From Amblyomma americanum (taxonomy: Eukaryota; Arthropoda; Arachnida; Ixodida; Ixodidae): 64,000 nucleotides of DNA. A model generated the notes under the pieces. It was not told the DNA's origin and did no database searches. It saw only the letters and a list, made by a program, of their open reading frames with translations. The stretch covers positions 1 to 64,000 of the forward strand of contig NW_027526709.1 in the NCBI RefSeq assembly GCF_052857255.1, written 5' to 3'. The position numbers and the translations under genes were made by a program. The stretch's first letter is position 1, and every line of letters begins with the position of its first letter. Below, piece after piece: positions 51,363 through 63,108 of the stretch.

Positions 51363-53685
51363 CATCGTTTTACAAGTGTCCCTGTGACACGCGTCAAAAC
51401 TTTTTCTCTTATAACTGCGCGAAAAGCATGTATTCTTGCTTAATACAGCGAAACAAGCTGTTTTAGACCGAAACGAGCTAAATCACAACACATCGGTTTT
51501 ACAAGTGTTCCTCTGATACGCGTCTAAACTTTTTCTCTTATAACTGCGCGAAAAGCATGTACTCGTGCTAAATACAACGAAACAAGCTGTTCTAGACCGA
51601 AACGAGCTAAATCTGAACACATCGGTTTTACAAGTGTTCCTCTGATACGCGTCAAAACTTTTTCTCTTATAACTGCGCGAAAAGCATGTATTCTTGCTTA
51701 ATACAGCGAAACAAGCTGTTTTAGACCGAAACGAGCTAAATCACAACACATTGGTTTTACAAGTGTTCCTCTGATACGCCTCAAAACTTTTTCTCTTATA
51801 ACTGCGCGAAAAGCATGTATTCTTGCTTAATACAGCGAAACAAGCTGTTTTAGACCGAAATGAGCTAAATCACAACACATCGGTTTTACAAGTGTTCCTC
51901 TGATACGCGTCAAAACTTTTTCTCTTATAACTGCGCGAAAAGCATGTATTCTTGCTTAATACAGCGAAACAAGCTGTTTTAGACCGAAACGAGCTAAATC
52001 ACAACACATCGGTATTACAAGTGTTCCACGTGATACTCGTCAAAACTTTTTTTCTTATAACTGCGCGAAAAGCATGTATTCGTGCTTAATACAACAAAAC
52101 AAGCTGTTTTAGACCGAAACGAGCTAAATCTGAACACATCGGTTTTACAGGTATCCACGTGATACTCGTCAAAACTTTTTCTCTTATAACTGCGCGAAAA
52201 GCATGTATTCTTGCTTAATACAGCGAAACAAGCTGTTTTAGACCGAAATGAGCTAAATCACAACACATCGGTTTTACAAGTGTTCCTCTGATACGCGTCA
52301 AAACTTTTTCTCTTATAACTGCGCGAAAAGCAAGTATTCTTGCTTAATACAGCGAAACAAGCTGTTTTAGACCGAAACGAGCTAAATCACAACACATCGG
52401 TATTACAAGTGTTCCACGTGATACTCGTCAAAACTTTTTCTCTTATAACTGCGCGAAAAGCATGTATTCTTGCTTAATACAGCGAAACAAGCTGTTTTAG
52501 ACCGAAACGAGCTAAATCACAACAAATCGGTTTTACAAGTGTTCCTCTGATACGCGTCAACTCTTTTTTCTCTTATAGCTGCGCGAAAAGCATGTATTCG
52601 TGCTTAATACAACGAAACAAGCTGTTTTAGACCGAAACGAGCTAAATATGAACACATCGGTTTTACAAGTGTCCCTGTGACACTCGTCAAAACTTTTTCT
52701 CTTATAACTGCGCGAAAAGCATGTATTCTTGCTTAATACAACGAAACAAGCTGTTTTAGACCGAAACGAGCTAAATCACAACACATCGGTTTTACAAGTG
52801 TTCTTGATACGCGTCAAAACTTTTTCTTCTATAACTGCGCGTAAAGCATGTACTCGTGCTTAATACAACGAAACAAGCTGTTTTAGACCGAAACGAGCTA
52901 AATCTGAACACATCGGTTTTACAAGTGTTCCTCTAATACGCGTCAAAACTTTTTCTCTTATAACTGCGCGAAAAGCATGTATTCTTGCTTAATACAGCGA
53001 AACAAGCTGTTTTAGACCGAAACGAGCTAAATCACAACACATCGGCTTTACAAGTGTTCCTCTGATACGCGTCAAAACTTTTTCTCTTATAACTGCGCGA
53101 AAAGCATGTATTCTTGCTTAATACAGCGAAACAAGTTGTTTTAGACCGAAACGAGCTAAATCACAACACATCGGTATTACAAGTGTTCCACGTGATACTC
53201 GTCAAAACTTTTTCTCTTATAACTGCGCGAAAAGCATGTATTCGTGCTTAATACAACGAAACAAGCTGTTTTAGACCGAAACGAGCTTAATCTGAACACA
53301 TCGGTTTCACAAGTATCCACGTGATACTCGTCAAAACGTTTTCTCTTATAACTGCGCGAAAAGCATGTATTCTTGCTTAATACAACGAAACAAGCTGTTT
53401 TAGACCGAAACGAGCTAAATCACAACACATCGGTTTTACAAGTGTCTCTCTAATACGCGTCAAAACTTTTTCTCTTATAACTGCGCGAAAAGCATGTATT
53501 CTTGCTTAATACAACGAAACAAGCTGTTTTAGACCAAAACGAGCTAAATCTGAACACATCGGTTTTACAAGTGTTCCTCTGATACGCGTCTAAACTTTTT
53601 CTCTTATAACTGCGCGAAAAGCATGTATTCGTGCTTAATACAACGAAACAAGCTGTTTCAGACCGAAACGAGCTAAATCTGAACA
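51363..53685 (+). repeat. Higher-order repeat B, shortened copy (18 monomers)
   Basis: Starts like the full copies (GATACGCCTCAAAAC at 51,775, TACAGGTATCC at 52,147, GCAAGTATTC at 52,329) but skips whole monomers. After TACAGGTATCC it omits the TTTAAGACC, TCTCTCTAATAAG and TATCC monomers. After the AACTCTTTTTTCTC monomer it omits the CCTTTAAAG monomer and its neighbour. After AATATGAACAC (52,646) it omits ACATCACTATTAC. The CATGCCTTTAAAAC section is also missing. Total 2,323 bp, 18 monomers. Confidence 0.75.
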
Positions 53686-56524
53686 CATGGGTTTTACAAG
53701 TGTCCCTGTGACACGCGTCAAAACTTTTTCTCTTATAACTGCGCGAAAAGCATGTATTCTTGCTTAATACAGCGAAACAAGCTGTTTTAGACCGAAACGA
53801 GCTAAATCACAACACATCGGTTTTACAAGTGTTCCTCTGATACGCGTCTAAACTTTTTCTCTTATAACTGCGCGAAAAGCATGTACTCGTGCTAAATACA
53901 ACGAAACAAGCTGTTCTAGACCGAAACGAGCTAAATCTGAACACATCGGTTTTACAAGTGTTCCTCTGATACGCGTCAAAACTTTTTCTCTTATAACTGC
54001 GCGAAAAGCATGTATTCTTGCTTAATACAGCGAAACAAGCTGTTTTAGACCGAAACGAGCTAAATCACAACACATTGGTTTTACAAGTGTTCCTCTGATA
54101 CGCCTCAAAACTTTTTCTCTTATAACTGCGCGAAAAGCATGTATTCTTGCTTAATACAGCGAAACAAGCTGTTTTAGACCGAAATGAGCTAAATCACAAC
54201 ACATCGGTTTTACAAGTGTTCCTCTGATACGCGTCAAAACTTTTTCTCTTATAACTGCGCGAAAAGCATGTATTCTTGCTTAATACAGCGAAACAAGCTG
54301 TTTTAGACCGAAACGAGCTAAATCACAACACATCGGTATTACAAGTGTTCCACGTGATACTCGTCAAAACTTTTTCTCTTATAACTGCGCGAAAAGCATG
54401 TATTCGTGCTTAATACAACAAAACAAGCTGTTTTAGACCGAAACGAGCTAAATCTGAACACATCGGTTTTACAAGTATCCACGTGATACTCGTCAAAACT
54501 TTTTCTCTTATAACTGCGCGAAAAGCATGTATTCTTGCTTAATACAACGAAACAAGCTGTTTTAGACCGAAACGAGCTAAATCTGAACACATCGGTTTTA
54601 CAAGTATCCACGTGATACTCGTCAAAACTTTTTCTTTTATAACTGCGCGAAAAGCATGTATTCTTGCTTAATACAGCGAAACAAGCTGTTTTAGACCGAA
54701 ATGAGCTAAATCACAACACATCGGTTTTACAAGTTTTCCTCTGATACGCGTCAAAACTTTTTCTCTTATAACTGCGCGAAAAGCATGTATTCCTGCTTAA
54801 TACAGCGAAACAAGCTGTTTTAGACCAAAACGAGCTAAATCACAACACAACGGTTTTACAAGTGTTCCTGATACGTGTCAAATTTTTTTCTCTTATAACT
54901 GCGCGAAAAGCATGTATTCTTGCTTAATACAGCGAAACAAGTTGTTTTAGACCGAAACGAGCTAAATCACAACAAATCGGTTTTAGAAGTGTTCCTCTAA
55001 TACGCGTCAACTCTTTTTTCTCTTATAGCTGCGCGAAAAGCATGTATTCGTGCTTAGTCCAACGAAACAAGCTGTTTTAGACCGAAACGAGGTAAATCTG
55101 AACACATCGGTTTTACAAGTGTCCCTGTGACACGCCTTTAAAGCTTTTTCTCTTATCACTGCGCGAAAAGCATGTATTTCTGCTTAATACAGCGAAACAA
55201 GCTGTTTTAGACCGAAACGAGCTAAATCACAACACATCGGTTTTACAAGTGTTCCTCTGATACGCGTCTAAACTTTTTCTCTTATAACTGCGCGAAAAGC
55301 ATGTATTCGTGCTTAATACAACGAAACAAGCTGTTTCAGACCGAAACGAGCTAAATCTGAACACATCGGTTTTACAAGTGTCCCTGTGACACGCGTCAAA
55401 ACTTTTTCTCTTATAACTGCGCGAAAAGCATGTATTCTTGCTTAATACAGCGAAACAAGCTGTTTTAGACCGAAACGAGGTAAATCACAACACATCGGTT
55501 TTACAAGTGTTCCTCTGATACGCGTCTAAACTTTTTCTCTTATAACTGCGCGAAAAGCATGTACTCGTGCTAAATACAACGAAACAAGCTGTTCTAGACC
55601 GAAACGAGCTAAATCTGAACACATCGGTTTTACAAGTGTTCCTCTGATACGCGTCAAAACTTTTTCTCTTATAACTGCGCGAAAAGCATGTATTCTTGCT
55701 TAATACAGCGAAACAAGCTGTTTTAGACCGAAACGAGCTAAATCACAACACATCGGTATTACAAGTGTTCCACGTGATACTCGTCAAAACTTTTTCTCTT
55801 ATAACTGCGCGAAAAGCATGTATTCGTGCTTAATACAACAAAACAAGCTGTTTTAGACCGAAACGAGCTAAATCTAAACACATCGGTTTTACAAGTATCC
55901 ACGTGATACTCGTCAAAACTTCTCTTATAACTGCGCGAAAAGCATGTATTCTTGCTTAATACAACGAAACAAGCTGTTTTAGACCGAAACGAGCTAAATC
56001 TGAACACATCGGTTTTACAAGTATCCACGTGATACTCGTCAAAACTTTTTCTTTTATAACTGCGCGAAAAGCATGTATTCTTGCTTAATACAGCGAAACA
56101 AGCTGTTTTAGACCGAAATGAGCTAAATCACAACACATCGGTTTTACAAGTGTTCCTCTGATACGCGTCAAAACTTTTTCTCTTATAACTGCGCGAAAAG
56201 CATGTATTCTTGCTTAATACAGCGAAACAAGCTGTTTTAGACCGAAACGAGCTAAATCACAACACATCGGTATTACAAGTGTTCCAGGTGATACTCGTCA
56301 AAACTTTTTCTCTTATAACTGCGCGAAAAGCATGTATTCTTGCTTAATACAGCGAAACAAGCTGTTTTAGACCGAAACGAGCTAAATCACAACAAATCGG
56401 TTTTACAAGTGTTCCTCTGATACGCGTCAACTCTTTTTTCTCTTATAGCTGCGCGAAAAGCATGTATTCGTGCTTAGTCCAACGAAACAAGCTGTTTTAG
56501 ACCGAAACGAGGTAAATCTGAACA
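53686..56524 (+). repeat. Repeat B-related block with doubled TATCCACG monomers
   Basis: Begins with the repeat B start monomer (here CATGGG) and its GATACGCCTCAAAAC monomer (54,101). It then has two TATCCACGTG monomers in a row (from about 54,462 and 54,591), the second with TTTTTCTTTTATAAC. The same doubled arrangement recurs near 55,880, 57,040, 60,783 and 63,751, so this pair is a feature of the last 10 kb only. Marker pair near 54,975-55,230. A 4-base loss in the T tract (AAAACTTCTCTTATAAC) is at about 55,914. Confidence 0.75.
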
Positions 56525-58847
56525 CATCGGTTTTACAAGTGTCCCTGTGACACGCCTTTAAAGCTTTTTCTCTTATCACTGCGCGAAAAGCATGTATTTC
56601 TGCTTAATACAGCGAAACAAGCTGTTTTAGACCGAAACGAGCTAAATCACAACACATCGGTTTTACAAGTGTTCTTGATACGCGTCAAAACTTTTTCTTC
56701 TATAACTGCGCGTAAAGCATGTATTCGTGCTTAATACAACGAAACAAGCTGTTTTAGACCGAAACGATTTAAATCTGAACACATCGGTTTTACAAGTGTT
56801 CCTCTGATACGCGTCAAAACTTTTTCTCTTATAACTGCGCGAAAAGCATGTATTCTTGCTTAATACAGCGAAACAAGCTGTTTTAAACCGAAACGAGCTA
56901 AATCACAACACATCACTATTACAAGTGTTCCACGTGATACTCGTCAAAACTTTTTCTCTTATAACTGCGCGAAAAGCATGTATTCGTGCTTAATACAACG
57001 AAACAAGCTGTTTTAGACCGAAACGAGTTTAATCTGAACACATCGGTTTTACAAGTATCCACGTGATACTCGTCAAAACTTTTTCTCTTATAACTGCGCG
57101 AAAAGCATGTATTCTTGCTTAATACAACGAAACAAGCTGTTTTAGACCGAAACGAGCTAAATCTGAACACATCGGTTTTACAAGTATCCACGTGATACTC
57201 GTCAAAACTTTTTCTTTTATAACTGCGCGAAAAGCATGTATTCTTGCTTAATACAGCGAAACAAGCTGTTTTAGACCGAAATGAGCTAAATCACAACACA
57301 TCGGTTTTACAAGTGTTCCTCTGATACGCGTCAAAACTTTTTCTCTTATAACTGCGCGAAAAGCATGTATTCTTGCTTAATACAGCGAAACAAGCTGTTT
57401 TAGACCGAAACGAGCTAAATCACAACCCATCGGTATTACAAGCGTTCCAGGTGATACTCGTCAAAACTTTTTCTCTTATAACTGCGCGAAAAGCATGTAT
57501 TCTTGCTTAATACAGCGAAACAAGCTGTTTTAGACCGAAACGAGCTAAATCACAACAAATCGGTTTTACAAGTGTTCCTCTGATACGCGTCAACTCTTTT
57601 TTCTCTTATACCTGCGCGAAAAGCATGTATTCGTGCTTAGTCCAACGAAACAAGCTGTTTTAGACCGAAACGAGGTAAATCTGAACACATCGGTTTTACA
57701 AGTGTCCCTGTGACACGCCTTTAAAGCTTTTTCTCTTATCACTGCGCGAAAAGCATGTATTTCTGCTTAATACAGCGAAACAAGCTGTTTTAGACCGAAA
57801 CGAGCTAAATCACAACACATCGGTTTTACAAGTGTTCTTGATACGCGTCAAAACTTTTTCTTCTATAACTGCGCGTAAAGCATGTATTCGTGCTTAATAC
57901 AACGAAACAAGCTGTTTTAGACCGAAACGATTTAAATCTGAACACATCGGTTTTACAAGTGTTCCTCTGATACGCGTCAAAACTTTTTCTCTTATAACTG
58001 CGCGAAAAGCATGTATTCTTGCTTAATACAGCGAAACAAGCTGTTTTAAACCGAAACGAGCTAAATCACAACACATCACTATTACAAGTGTTCCACGTGA
58101 TACTCGTCAAAACTTTTTCTCTTATAACTGCGCGAAAAGCATGTATTCGTGCTTAATACAACGAAACAAGCTGTTTTAGACCGAAACGAGTTTAATCTGA
58201 ACACATCGGTTTTACAAGTATCCACGTGATACTCGTCAAAACTTTTTCTCTTATAACTGCGCGAAAAGCATGTATTCTTGCTTAATACAACGAAACAAGC
58301 TGTTTTAGACCGAAACGAGCTAAATCACAACACATCGGTTTTACAAGTGTTCTTGATACGCGTCAAAACTTTTTCTTCTATAACTGCGCGTAAAGCATGT
58401 ACTCGTGCTTAATACAACGAAACAAGCTGTTTTAGACCGAAACGAGCTAAATCTGAACACATCGGTTTTACAAGTGTTCCTCTAATACGCGTCAAAACTT
58501 TTTCTCTTATAACTGCGCGAAAAGCATGTATTCTTGCTTAATACAGCGAAACAAGCTGTTTTAGACCGAAACGAGCTAAATCACAACACATCGGCTTTAC
58601 AAGTGTTCCTCTGATACGCGTCAAAACTTTTTCTCTTATAACTGCGCGAAAAGCATGTATTCTTGCTTAATACAGCGAAACAAGTTGTTTTAGACCGAAA
58701 CGAGCTAAATCACAACAAATCGGTTTTACAAGTGTTCCTCTGATACGCGTCAACTCTTTTTTCTCTTATAGCTGCGCGAAAAGCATGTATTCGTGCTTAG
58801 TCCAACGAAACAAGCTGTTTTAGACCGAAACGAGGTAAATCTGAACA
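56525..58847 (+). repeat. Two 9-monomer units (1,163 and 1,160 bp)
   Basis: Successive CCTTTAAAG monomers start at 56,525, 57,688 and 58,848. Both units open with the same run: CCTTTAAAG, TTCTTGAT, a monomer preceded by the private mark CGATTTAAATCTG, ACATCACTATTAC, TATCCACG. Monomers 6 to 8 then differ. The first unit has a second TATCCACG, CTCTGAT and TTCCAGGTGATAC. The second has TTCTTGAT with TGTACTCG, CTCTAAT and CATCGGCTTTAC. Equal length with different contents points to exchange between units in whole monomers. Confidence 0.8.
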
Positions 58848-61430
58848 CATCGGTTTTACAAGTGTCCCTGTGACACGCCTTTAAAGCTTTTTCTCTTATC
58901 ACTGCGCGAAAAGCATGTATTTCTGCTTAATACAGCGAAACAAGCTGTTTTAGACCGAAACGAGCTAAATCACAACACATCGGTTTTACAAGTGTTCTTG
59001 ATACGCGTCAAAACTTTTTCTTCTATAACTGCGCGTAAAGCATGTATTCGTGCTTAATACAACGAAACAAGCTGTTTTAGACCGAAACGATTTAAATCTG
59101 AACACATCGGTTTTACAAGTGTTCCTCTGATACGCGTCAAAACTTTTTCTCTTATAACTGCGCGAAAAGCATGTATTCTTGCTTAATACAGCGAAACAAG
59201 CTGTTTTAAACCGAAACGAGCTAAATCACAACACATCACTATTACAAGTGTTCCACGTGATACTCGTCAAAACTTTTTCTCTTAAAAACTGCGCGAAAAG
59301 CATGTATTCGTGCTTAATACAACGAAACAAGCTGTTTTAGACCGAAACGAGTTTAATCTGAACACATCGGTTTTACAAGTATCCACGTGATACTCGTCAA
59401 AACTTTTTCTCTTATAACTGCGCGAAAAGCATGTATTCTTGCTTAATACAACGAAACAAGCTGTTTTAGACCGAAACGAGCTAAATCACAACACATCGGT
59501 TTTACAAGTGTTCTTGATACGCGTCAAAACTTTTTCTTCTATAACTGCGCGTAAAGCATGTACTCGTGCTTAATACAACGAAACAAGCTGTTTTAGACCG
59601 AAACGAGCTAAATCTGAACACATCGGTTTTACAAGTGTTCCTCTAATACGCGTCAAAACTTTTTCTCTTATAACTGCGCGAAAAGCATGTATTCTTGCTT
59701 AATACAGCGAAACAAGCTGTTTTAGACCGAAACGAGCTAAATCACAACACATCGGCTTTACAAGTGTTCCTCTGATACGCGTCAAAACTTTTTCTCTTAT
59801 AACTGCGCGAAAAGCATGTATTCTTGCTTAATACAGCGAAACAAGTTGTTTTAGACCGAAACGAGCTAAATCACAACACATCGGTATTACAAGTGTTCCA
59901 CGTAATACTCGTCAAAACTTTTTCTCTTATAACTGCGCGAAAAGCATGTATTCGTGCTTAATACAACGAAACAAGCTGTTTTAGACCGAAACGAGCTTAA
60001 TCTGAACACATCGGTTTTACAAGTATCCACGTGATACTCGTCAAAACTTTTTCTCTTATAACTGCGCGAAAAGCATGTATTCTTGCTTAATACAACGAAA
60101 CAAGCTGTTTTAGACCGAAACGAGCTAAATCACAACACATCGGTTTTACAAGTGTCTCTCTAATACGCGTCAAAACTTTTTCTCTTATAACTGCGCGAAA
60201 AGCATGTATTCTTGCTTAATACAACGAAACAAGCTGTTTTAGACCAAAACGAGCTAAATCTGAACACATCGGTTTTACAAGTGTTCCTCTGATACGCGTC
60301 TAAACTTTTTCTCTTATAACTGCGCGAAAAGCATGTATTCGTGCTTAATACAACGAAACAAGCTGTTTCAGACCGAAACGAGCTAAATCTGAACACATCG
60401 GTTTTACAAGTGTCCCTGTGACACGCGTCAAAACTTTTTCTCTTATAACTGCGCGAAAAGCATGTATTCTTGCTTAATACAGCGAAACAAGCTGTTTTAG
60501 ACCGAAATGAGCTAAATCACAACACATCGGTTTTACAAGTGTTCCTCTGATACGCGTCAAAACTTTTTCTCTTATAACTGCGCGAAAAGCATGTATTCTT
60601 GCTTAATACAGCGAAACAAGCTGTTTTAGACCGAAACGAGCTAAATCACAACACATCGGTATAACAAGTGTTCCACGTGATACTCGTCAAAACTTTTTCT
60701 CTTATAACTGCGCGAAAAGCATGTATTCGTGCTTAATACAACAAAACAAGCTGTTTTAGACCGAAACGAGCTAAATCTGAACACATCGGTTTTACAAGTA
60801 TCCACGTGATACTCGTCAAAACTTTTTCTCTTATAACTGCGCGAAAAGCATGTATTCTTGCTTAATACAACGAAACAAGCTGTTTTAGACCGAAACGAGC
60901 TAAATCTGAACACATCGGTTTTACAAGTATCCACGTGATACTCGTCAAAACTTTTTCTTTTATAACTGCGCGAAAAGCATGTATTCTTGCTTAATACAGC
61001 GAAACAAGCTGTTTTAGACCGAAATGAGCTAAATCACAACACATCGGTTTTACAAGTGTTCCTCTGATACGCGTCAAAACTTTTTCTCTTATAACTGCGC
61101 GAAAAGCATGTATTCTTGCTTAATACAGCGAAACAAGCTGTTTTAGACCGAAACGAGCTAAATCACAACACATCGGTATTACAAGTGTTCCAGGTGATAC
61201 TCGTCAAAACTTTTTCTCTTATAACTGCGCGAAAAGCATGTATTCTTGCTTAATACAGCGAAACAAGCTGTTTTAGACCGAAACGAGCTAAATCACAACA
61301 AATCGGTTTTACAAGTGTTCCTCTGATACGCGTCAACTCTTTTTTCTCTTATAGCTGCGCGAAAAGCATGTATTCGTGCTTAGTCCAACGAAACAAGCTG
61401 TTTTAGACCGAAACGAGGTAAATCTGAACA
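58848..61430 (+). repeat. 20-monomer unit sharing the CGATTTAAATCTG opening
   Basis: This unit starts with the same run as the 9-monomer units (CGATTTAAATCTG near 59,088, ACATCACTATTAC near 59,232) but continues for 2,583 bp before the next CCTTTAAAG monomer at 61,431. It contains the CATCGGCTTTAC, TCTCTCTAAT, TTTCAGACC, doubled TATCCACG and TTCCAGGTG monomers. It looks like the two 9-monomer arrangements joined with extra monomers between. Confidence 0.75.
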
Positions 61431-61560
61431 CATCGGTTTTACAAGTGTCCCTGTGACACGCCTTTAAAGCTTTTTCTCTTATCACTGCGCGCAAAGCATG
61501 TATTTCTGCTTAATACAGCGAAACAAGCTGTTTTAGACCGAAACGAGCTAAATCACAACA

Positions 61561-61819
61561 CATCGGTTTTACAAGTGTTCCTCTGATCCAATACACTGTG
61601 TAGCGCAGCAAAAGACGAGGACACAAGAGACGAGAGACGAACACCACGAGCGCTCGTGGTGTTCGTCTCTCGTCTCTTGTGTCCTCGTCTTTTGCTGCGC
61701 TACACAGTGTATTGGATACTCGTCAAAACTTTTTCTCTTATAACTGCGCGAAAAGCATGTATTCTTGCTTAATACAACGAAACAAGCTGTTTTAGACCGA
61801 AACGAGCTAAATCACAACA
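61561..61819 (+). repeat. Monomer interrupted by the palindrome
   Basis: CATCGG starts at 61,561 and next at 61,820, a spacing of 259, which is one 129-bp monomer plus 130 bp. The left part follows a CCTTTAAAG/TATTTCTGC monomer and reads GTGTTCCTCTGAT. The right part reads ACTCGTCAAAAC with ATTCTTGCTTAATACAACG. A hybrid monomer GTTCCTCTGATACTCGTC exists uninterrupted elsewhere (near 10,981, 22,980, 43,638, 46,612 and 50,220), so the interrupted site needs no extra deletion. Confidence 0.8.
61586..61717. repeat. Perfect 132-bp palindrome inserted in one monomer (foldback/MITE-like)
   Basis: This is the only non-satellite sequence in the window. The arms 61,586-61,651 and 61,652-61,717 are exact reverse complements over 66 nt, with no spacer (centre AGC|GCT). 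The outer bases are ATCCAATACACTG and CAGTGTATTGGAT. Each arm holds TACACtGTGTA, itself a short inverted repeat (61,592-61,602, mirrored at 61,701-61,711), and a 50-nt run with no T on the + strand in the left arm (61,602-61,651). Removing 61,588-61,717 rejoins CTCTGAT to ACTCGTC and leaves a normal 129-bp monomer, consistent with a 128-bp insertion and a 2-bp AT duplication. The AT could equally belong to the palindrome. There is no coding capacity. It could be a non-autonomous foldback element, an inverted-dimer capture event or a technical artefact. Confidence 0.85.
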
Positions 61820-62334
61820 CATCGGTTTTACAAGTGTTCTTGATACGCGTCAAAACTTTTTCTTCTATAACTGCGCGTAAAGCATGTACTCGTGCTTAAT
61901 ACAACGAAACAAGCTGTTTTAGACCGAAACGAGCTAAATCTGAACACATCGGTTTTACAAGTGTTCCTCTAATACGCGTCAAAACTTTTTCTCTTATAAC
62001 TGCGCGAAAAGCATGTATTCTTGCTTAATACAGCGAAACAAGCTGTTTTAGACCGAAACGAGCTAAATCACAACACATCGGCTTTACAAGTGTTCCTCTG
62101 ATACGCGTCAAAACTTTTTCTCTTATAACTGCGCGAAAAGCATGTATTCTTGCTTAATACAGCGAAACAAGTTGTTTTAGACCGAAACGAGCTAAATCAC
62201 AACACATCGGTATTACAAGTGTTCCACGTGATACTCGTCAAAACTTGTTCTCTTATAACTGCGCGAAAAGCATGTATTCGTGCTTAATACAACGAAACAA
62301 GCTGTTTTAGACCGAAACGAGCTAAATCACAACA

Positions 62335-63108
62335 CATCGGTTTTACAAGTGTCTCTCTAATACGCGTCAAAACTTTTTCTCTTATAACTGCGCGAAAAGC
62401 ATGTATTCTTGCTTAATACAACGAAACAAGCTGTTTTAGACCAAAACGAGCTAAATCTGAACACATCGGTTTTACAAGTGTTCCTCTGATACGCGTCTAA
62501 ACTTTTTCTCTTATAACTGCGCGAAAAGCATGTATTCGTGCTTAATACAACGAAACAAGCTGTTTCAGACCGAAACGAGCTAAATCTGAACACATCGGTT
62601 TTACAAGTGTCCCTGTGACACGCGTCAAAACTTTTTCTCTTATAACTGCGCGAAAAGCATGTATTCTTGCTTAATACAACGAAACAAGCTGTTTTAGACC
62701 GAAACGAGCTAAATCACAACACATCGGTTTTACAAGTGTCTCTCTAATACGCGTCAAAACTTTTTCTCTTATAACTGCGCGAAAAGCATGTATTCTTGCT
62801 TAATACAACGAAACAAGCTGTTTTAGACCAAAACGAGCTAAATCTGAACACATCGGTTTTACAAGTGTTCCTCTGATACGCGTCTAAACTTTTTCTCTTA
62901 TAACTGCGCGAAAAGCATGTATTCGTGCTTAATACAACGAAACAAGCTGTTTCAGACCGAAACGAGCTAAATCTGAACACATCGGTTTTACAAGTGTCCC
63001 TGTGACACGCGTCAAAACTTTTTCTCTTATAACTGCGCGAAAAGCATGTATTCTTGCTTAATACAGCGAAACAAGCTGTTTTAGACCGAAACGAGCTAAA
63101 TCACAACA
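62335..63108 (+). repeat. Tandem pair of 387-bp (3-monomer) units
   Basis: Units 62,335-62,721 and 62,722-63,108 each hold a TCTCTCTAAT monomer followed by GACCAAAACG, a TCTAAAC monomer followed by TTTCAGACC, and a CCCTGTGACACGCG monomer. The only clear difference I see is TACAACG versus TACAGCG in the third monomer. The junction is in register. This is the smallest clear tandem duplication I found in the window. Confidence 0.85.

Noticed and set aside
61586..61717. Rho-independent terminator, or a structured RNA gene
   Set aside because: The stem is far longer than a terminator, has no loop and no following T run, and lies in a satellite with no gene upstream. MicroRNA-like hairpins have a loop and some mismatches, which this lacks.
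61586..61717. PacBio SMRTbell or Nanopore ligation adapter left in the assembly
   Set aside because: The sequence does not resemble the standard adapter sequences I know for either platform, and the insertion preserves monomer phase. A less common library oligonucleotide is not excluded and is discussed as a finding.
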